DNA of 9,650 nucleotides from Ignavibacteria bacterium (lineage in GTDB: Bacteria > Bacteroidota > Ignavibacteria > Tepidaquicellales > OLB5), in assembly GCA_030835005.1 (NCBI GenBank), contig JAUQWT010000060.1, positions 1 through 9,650 on the forward strand. Direction: 5' to 3'. This document shows, one piece after another, positions 6,875-9,650 of this stretch (position 1 is the first letter of the stretch; every line of letters starts with the position of its first letter). Position numbers and translations under genes: made by a program. Below the pieces are notes generated by a model, which made no database searches, was not told the origin of the DNA, and worked only from the letters and a program-made list of their open reading frames with translations.

Positions 6875-7224
6875 GGAAGAAATTCCTGATATTATCTTTA
6901 ATGTTCGGATTGATCATTCTTATCTCATGTGAAAGACCGCACTCAAAAACAAACTATATGCCTCTTATAGAAGAACTTCACAAAATTGAATGTGATCAGA
7001 TAAGAAGAGCAGGTATAGAGTTTATTGTAAACGATACTAATATTTATACATTCAGAGGTGTTGCATTTGACAGGATAATGACAAAGGACCCGAATGCAGT
7101 ATTGATTGCGCGTTATGAAGAACTGTATCAAAAACTTGCAGCAATGGAATTTGAGATGGACAGGAAAGAAAAAACAGTTTACCATGAAGATTTGAAAAAT
7201 GAATATCTCAAGCAGTGCAAATAG
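6871..7224 (+). CDS. Small lipoprotein of unknown function
   Basis: This 117-residue protein has a basic MRKK start, a strongly hydrophobic segment (5-19) and lipobox LISC with the acylated Cys at 20 followed by Glu, so it should be exported and lipid-anchored. The mature part (about 97 residues) is polar and mostly helical in appearance, with a segment at about 77-115 rich in Glu, Lys and Tyr, and Cys41 and Cys116 that could pair. Its ATG overlaps the stop of the zinc-ribbon gene (ATGA at 6871-6874), a sign of translational coupling. The pairing is odd because the upstream product looks cytoplasmic while this one is exported. I do not recognise a family. Confidence 0.8.
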   Translation: MRKKFLILSLMFGLIILISCERPHSKTNYMPLIEELHKIECDQIRRAGIEFIVNDTNIYTFRGVAFDRIMTKDPNAVLIARYEELYQKLAAMEFEMDRKEKTVYHEDLKNEYLKQCK

Positions 7225-7313
7225 TGATGCAGGCAGCAATGAAGTATTTTGACTACGGGTTTTTATATATTATTTATCCCTAATAAATGATATTTTTGTA
7301 ATTAACCGCAAAA

Positions 7314-7856
7314 ATGACACTAAATTCAGCATCAAAATCCAATAAGTTAGCTTTGACATTGCTTGTTATTTCGGCAATTTTCTGGCTTGGTTCAATAAAT
7401 GTCCGGACGCTCATTGGCAATGAGCTTCTGGATTATGACCAGTTCGATTTCAGGACTTCAATTCCCCCTGACCGGGAAAATACAATATTTCAAATGATAA
7501 CCAATGCTTCCCTTGTAGTGGTAATAAGTTATGTACTGGTTTTAGTATCTGCAATATGGTTCATAGTAACAACTGAGCTGAAGATGAAGAATAATGGCTG
7601 GCTGTTAATGAGCGCTATTTTATTTTTTATGTTTGTACCCGTAGAGATATATACCAACTATCTTGATGTTCGCTTTATGCTTTTGTTTCAATCGGCTCCT
7701 GTTAATCATGACGGGCTTTTGAAGCTGTTTGGTGAAAGGATCGGCGCATTCCGCGGAGTGCCGGTAATTGCTGTGCTTTGCTACTATACAATTATCCCTA
7801 TAGTAATATTTAAACCGCTCAGGAAGGCAGTTGATGAAGAAAAAAAAACAGGTTGA
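7314..7856 (+). CDS. Four-helix membrane protein of unknown function
   Basis: This 180-residue protein has four predicted membrane segments at about 11-30, 65-87 (ASLVVVISYVLVLVSAIWFIV), 96-116 (WLLMSAILFFMFVPVEIY) and 149-167 (VPVIAVLCYYTIIPIVIF). The two odd-side loops are polar: 31-62 is acidic with an N..LLDYDQFDFR stretch, and 117-147 carries LDVRFMLLF and an acidic/basic patch. By the positive-inside rule both termini face the cytoplasm and these two loops face the periplasm. No catalytic motif is evident. The start ATG lies 89 bases after the lipoprotein gene; the gap is AT-rich with a possible Bacteroidetes-type TATTTTTG at 7291-7298 but no matching -33 box, so a promoter is only a guess. 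The end overlaps the next gene by 23 bases. Confidence 0.8.
   Translation: MTLNSASKSNKLALTLLVISAIFWLGSINVRTLIGNELLDYDQFDFRTSIPPDRENTIFQMITNASLVVVISYVLVLVSAIWFIVTTELKMKNNGWLLMSAILFFMFVPVEIYTNYLDVRFMLLFQSAPVNHDGLLKLFGERIGAFRGVPVIAVLCYYTIIPIVIFKPLRKAVDEEKKTG
7821..7827 (+). promoter_or_regulatory. Shine-Dalgarno AGGAAGG inside upstream gene
   Basis: AGGAAGG lies within the end of the membrane-protein gene, six bases before the ATG at 7834 and only three before the in-frame TTG at 7831. The spacing favours ATG 7834 as the start of the next gene. Confidence 0.65.
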
Positions 7857-8154
7857 TCCTGAGCTGAAACAGATGCTTGCCGAGCTTGAAGATGTTGCTG
7901 ACCGGCTTGGCTATAAAGTTAGGTATGAAAAAGGAAACTTTAAAGGCGGTTATTGCCTGTTAAGGGAATCAAGACTGCTGGTTGTGAACTCGCGGAATGA
8001 AGTCGAAAGAAGAATAATCATAGTTGCCAAAAGTCTGAAAGAAATAGGAATTGACGGAATTTTTGTCAAACCGGGAGTCAGAGAAATAATTGAAAAAGAA
8101 AGCTCCAGGAAACTTACAGGCGATGAAGCTGCAGAAGAAACAGAAGCTGAATGA
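7834..8154 (+). CDS. Conserved-looking small soluble protein
   Basis: This 106-residue protein has no signal or membrane segment. A Lys-rich start is followed by a helix (about 8-24, ELKQMLAELEDVADRLGY), then probable beta strands (YKVRYEKGNFKGGYCLLR, 27-44; SRLLVVNSR, 46-54), a helix (55-71) and IDGIFVKPGVREIIEKE (73-89), and an acidic tail (97-106). The helix, then 'GY.VRYEKG.FKGG.C.L', then 'L.VVN' and 'DGIFV.P..RE.IEK' gives it the look of a conserved family often seen in this phylum, but I know no function. It overlaps the membrane-protein gene by 23 bases, and its stop overlaps the hydrolase start (ATGA), so the three are translationally linked. The in-frame TTG at 7831 is a less likely start. 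Confidence 0.82.
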   Translation: MKKKKQVDPELKQMLAELEDVADRLGYKVRYEKGNFKGGYCLLRESRLLVVNSRNEVERRIIIVAKSLKEIGIDGIFVKPGVREIIEKESSRKLTGDEAAEETEAE

Positions 8155-8933
8155 AAGTAACAATTCTAGGAAGCGGCACATCTAAAGGAATTCCATTAAT
8201 TGGCTGCTCATGCCCTGCCTGTACTTCAACAAATTCAAAAGATAAGCGTTTAAGGGTATCTGTGTTTATAGAAGCTGATACTCTGATCAATAACCGTACT
8301 TTAAAAATCCTCATAGATACTTCACCTGATTTTCGTCAACAGATGCTGATGAACGGATTTACCAATGTTGACGCAGTGTTGTTTACTCACTACCATGCAG
8401 ATCACTTAATGGGCCTTGATGATATCAGCCAGATAAATTATGCACAGAAAAAACGGGTGCCGCTTTATGCAAACCATGAAACTGCCGGGAAAATAAGACA
8501 GACATTCAATTATATTTTTGATCTAAATACATTTAAGGGCGGAGGATTGCCGCAGGTAAGCCTTAATGTAATTGATATTAATCCGTTTGACATTATGGGT
8601 GAGAAAATTATCCCTCTTGAATATATGCACGGCCCGACAAAGGTCTTTGGATACAGGATAGGAAATTTCGCTTACATGACAGACTGCAGTTTTATTCCGG
8701 AAAGTGAATTCAGCAAACTTATAGGTCTAAAGGTACTTGTGTTAGATGCACTCAGATACAAACCACACGAAACGCATTTCTCTTTTGATGAAGCAATTGA
8801 AGCATCTAAACGTATAGGAGCGGAAAGAACTTATTTTACACATATGACACATGATATTGTACATGACGAGGCCAGCACAAAATTGCCCGAAGGAATTGAG
8901 CTGGCGTATGATCAACTATCTTTTAAAGTTTAA
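8151..8933 (+). CDS. PhnP-like metallo-beta-lactamase-fold hydrolase
   Basis: This 260-residue cytoplasmic protein begins with the PhnP-type strand VTILGSGTSKGIPLIGCSCP and carries the MBL metal set. This comprises His80, His82, Asp84 and His85 (FTHYHADHLMGLDD), His160 (YMHGP), Asp178 (YMTDCSF) and His231 (FTHMTHD). A second, structural zinc site of E. coli PhnP type is also intact: Cys19, Cys21, Cys24 and His234, with the same three-residue spacing between the two late His. E. coli PhnP is a phosphodiesterase acting on 5-phosphoribosyl 1,2-cyclic phosphate in phosphonate breakdown. No other phn genes are nearby, so here the substrate may be another cyclic or small phosphodiester, and I leave the symbol blank. 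It is coupled by a 4-base ATGA overlap to the 106-residue protein. Length is that of the family. Confidence 0.9.
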   Translation: MKVTILGSGTSKGIPLIGCSCPACTSTNSKDKRLRVSVFIEADTLINNRTLKILIDTSPDFRQQMLMNGFTNVDAVLFTHYHADHLMGLDDISQINYAQKKRVPLYANHETAGKIRQTFNYIFDLNTFKGGGLPQVSLNVIDINPFDIMGEKIIPLEYMHGPTKVFGYRIGNFAYMTDCSFIPESEFSKLIGLKVLVLDALRYKPHETHFSFDEAIEASKRIGAERTYFTHMTHDIVHDEASTKLPEGIELAYDQLSFKV

Positions 8934-9038
8934 AGAGCCGGATTAATGAAGAGTAACGAAGATCAAAAAAATAGCTAAGTGTCTTTAGTGCCTTAGTGGT
9001 TATAGTTTTTTATTTGTTAATAGATTAAGTACAATAAT
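8934..9038 (+). other. Intergenic spacer before pyrophosphatase gene
   Basis: This 105-base gap lies between the hydrolase stop and the pyrophosphatase ATG. It holds the repeat ladder described separately and then an AT-rich stretch. No convincing hairpin terminator is visible, and no -10/-35 pair has good spacing; TACAAT at 9030-9035 is a possible -10 but lies only four bases from the ATG. Confidence 0.6.
8975..9002 (+). repeat. GTG-phased intergenic repeat ladder
   Basis: The stretch CTAAGTGTCTTTAGTGCCTTAGTGGTTA contains three imperfect units beginning AGTG: AGTGTCTTT, AGTGCCTT and AGTGGTTA, spaced 9 and 8 bases apart. Short intergenic sequences of the general form 'ttagtg(t/c)cttagtg..tta' are, from memory, dispersed in many copies in genomes of several phyla, including Bacteroidota and Ignavibacteriota. 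One copy only is present here, so its repeat status is inferred from that memory. Confidence 0.5.
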
Positions 9039-9650
9039 ATGAATACAGAAGATTTACTTGAGATTTGGGAACAGATCAGGCTTTTGCTTAAATCACATCC
9101 GTGGCATGGGGTGATAATAGGCGATAATATGCCTGTGGTTGTGAATACTTATATCGAGATCGTTCCGACCGATACAGTTAAATACGAAATTGAAAAGAAC
9201 AGCGGCTATTTGAAAGTTGACAGGCCGCAAAAGTATTCGAATATTTGCCCCACGCCCTACGGTTTTATTCCGCAGACTTTTTGCGGAGAAAAAGTTGCCG
9301 CATACTGCATGGAAAAAACCGGCAGGAGCGGGATAAAAGGCGACGGCGACCCGCTGGATATTTGCGTACTGACAGAAAAAGAAATCACGCATAGCGATAT
9401 ATTGCTTAAAGCTGTGCCTATTGGGGGACTCAGAATGATAGATGGCAATGAAGCTGACGATAAGATAGTTGCAGTTATGCAGGGTGACGGAATTTTCGGG
9501 CATTGGAACGATATTGCTGACTGTCCCCCAACACTAAAGGACAGATTAAAACATTATTTCCTGACTTATAAAGACGCTCCCGGAGCAGAACAGCGCAATT
9601 GCGAGATAACACACGTATATGGTAAAGAAGAAGCGCACGAGATCATACGG
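9039..9650 (+). CDS. ppa: Inorganic pyrophosphatase (family I), 3' truncated by window
   Basis: The frame is open from ATG 9039 to the last base with no stop, giving 204 residues of a probably slightly longer protein. It carries the family I signature DGDPLDI (Asp102, Asp104, Asp107). Aligned from memory to E. coli Ppa, other active-site residues are Glu40, Lys48 (VKYEI), Arg62 (VDR), Tyr74 (PYGFI), Asp135, Asp140, Lys142 (ADDKIVAV) and Tyr177/Lys178 (TYKD). The enzyme hydrolyses pyrophosphate to two phosphates in the cytoplasm, pulling biosynthetic reactions forward. Between Tyr74 and the signature it has an extra segment (about 82-100, CGEKVAAYCMEKTGRSGIK) compared with the shorter E. coli form, and the start is preceded by extra N-terminal residues, so it belongs to the longer bacterial subgroup. 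No Shine-Dalgarno is visible before the start. Confidence 0.93.
   Translation, partial: MNTEDLLEIWEQIRLLLKSHPWHGVIIGDNMPVVVNTYIEIVPTDTVKYEIEKNSGYLKVDRPQKYSNICPTPYGFIPQTFCGEKVAAYCMEKTGRSGIKGDGDPLDICVLTEKEITHSDILLKAVPIGGLRMIDGNEADDKIVAVMQGDGIFGHWNDIADCPPTLKDRLKHYFLTYKDAPGAEQRNCEITHVYGKEEAHEIIR

Noticed and set aside
9093..9503. 136-codon open frame on the minus strand
   Set aside because: It lies wholly inside the pyrophosphatase gene, whose frame carries the DGDPLDI signature; the minus-strand product has no recognisable domain.
1463..9650. A phosphate-themed gene island (PstS-like, PhnP-like, pyrophosphatase)
   Set aside because: The three genes lie in different transcription units, the PstS-like binding loop is degenerate, and no pst, phn or phoU genes are present; the link is likely chance.

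Overview
The window reads as an ordinary chromosomal stretch of an AT-rich bacterium of the Bacteroidota/Ignavibacteriota (FCB) group. That placement is an inference. It rests on a TonB / PstS-like lipoprotein / TPR gene cluster, a DUF3098-like protein, many genes with little or no Shine-Dalgarno sequence, and overall protein character. All supported genes lie on the + strand. I see no tRNA, rRNA, CRISPR array, insertion sequence or phage gene.

Layout: (1) 1-210, the 3' end of an EthD-family gene. (2) 211-370, an intergenic region with a good sigma70-type promoter (249-277) and a strong Shine-Dalgarno before tonB. (3) 371-5639, a co-directional run of six genes with short gaps: a TonB-type energy transducer, a 77-residue two-helix membrane protein with a TTG start, a PstS-like periplasmic binding lipoprotein, an exported 13-repeat TPR protein, an M20 dipeptidase and a DUF3098-like membrane protein. 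It is closed by a clear rho-independent terminator (5676-5704). (4) 5774-7224, a translationally coupled pair: a protein with three four-cysteine zinc ribbons and a C-terminal LRV/HEAT-like helical tail, then a small lipoprotein. (5) 7314-8933, three overlapping genes: a four-helix membrane protein, a 106-residue conserved-looking soluble protein and a PhnP-like metallo-beta-lactamase-fold hydrolase. (6) 8934-9038, a spacer holding a GTG-phased repeat ladder. (7) 9039-9650, a family I inorganic pyrophosphatase cut by the window edge.

The first four genes of the long run fit a cell-envelope module. TonB spans the periplasm, the binding protein and the TPR protein are exported, and no ExbB/ExbD or ABC permease genes are present in the window. 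The M20 dipeptidase and DUF3098 protein look like housekeeping genes read through from the same promoter. The genes least explained by known families are the zinc-ribbon/lipoprotein pair and the membrane protein plus 106-residue protein ahead of the hydrolase. I did not find convincing evidence for a wholly new system; these two clusters are the best candidates for further reading.
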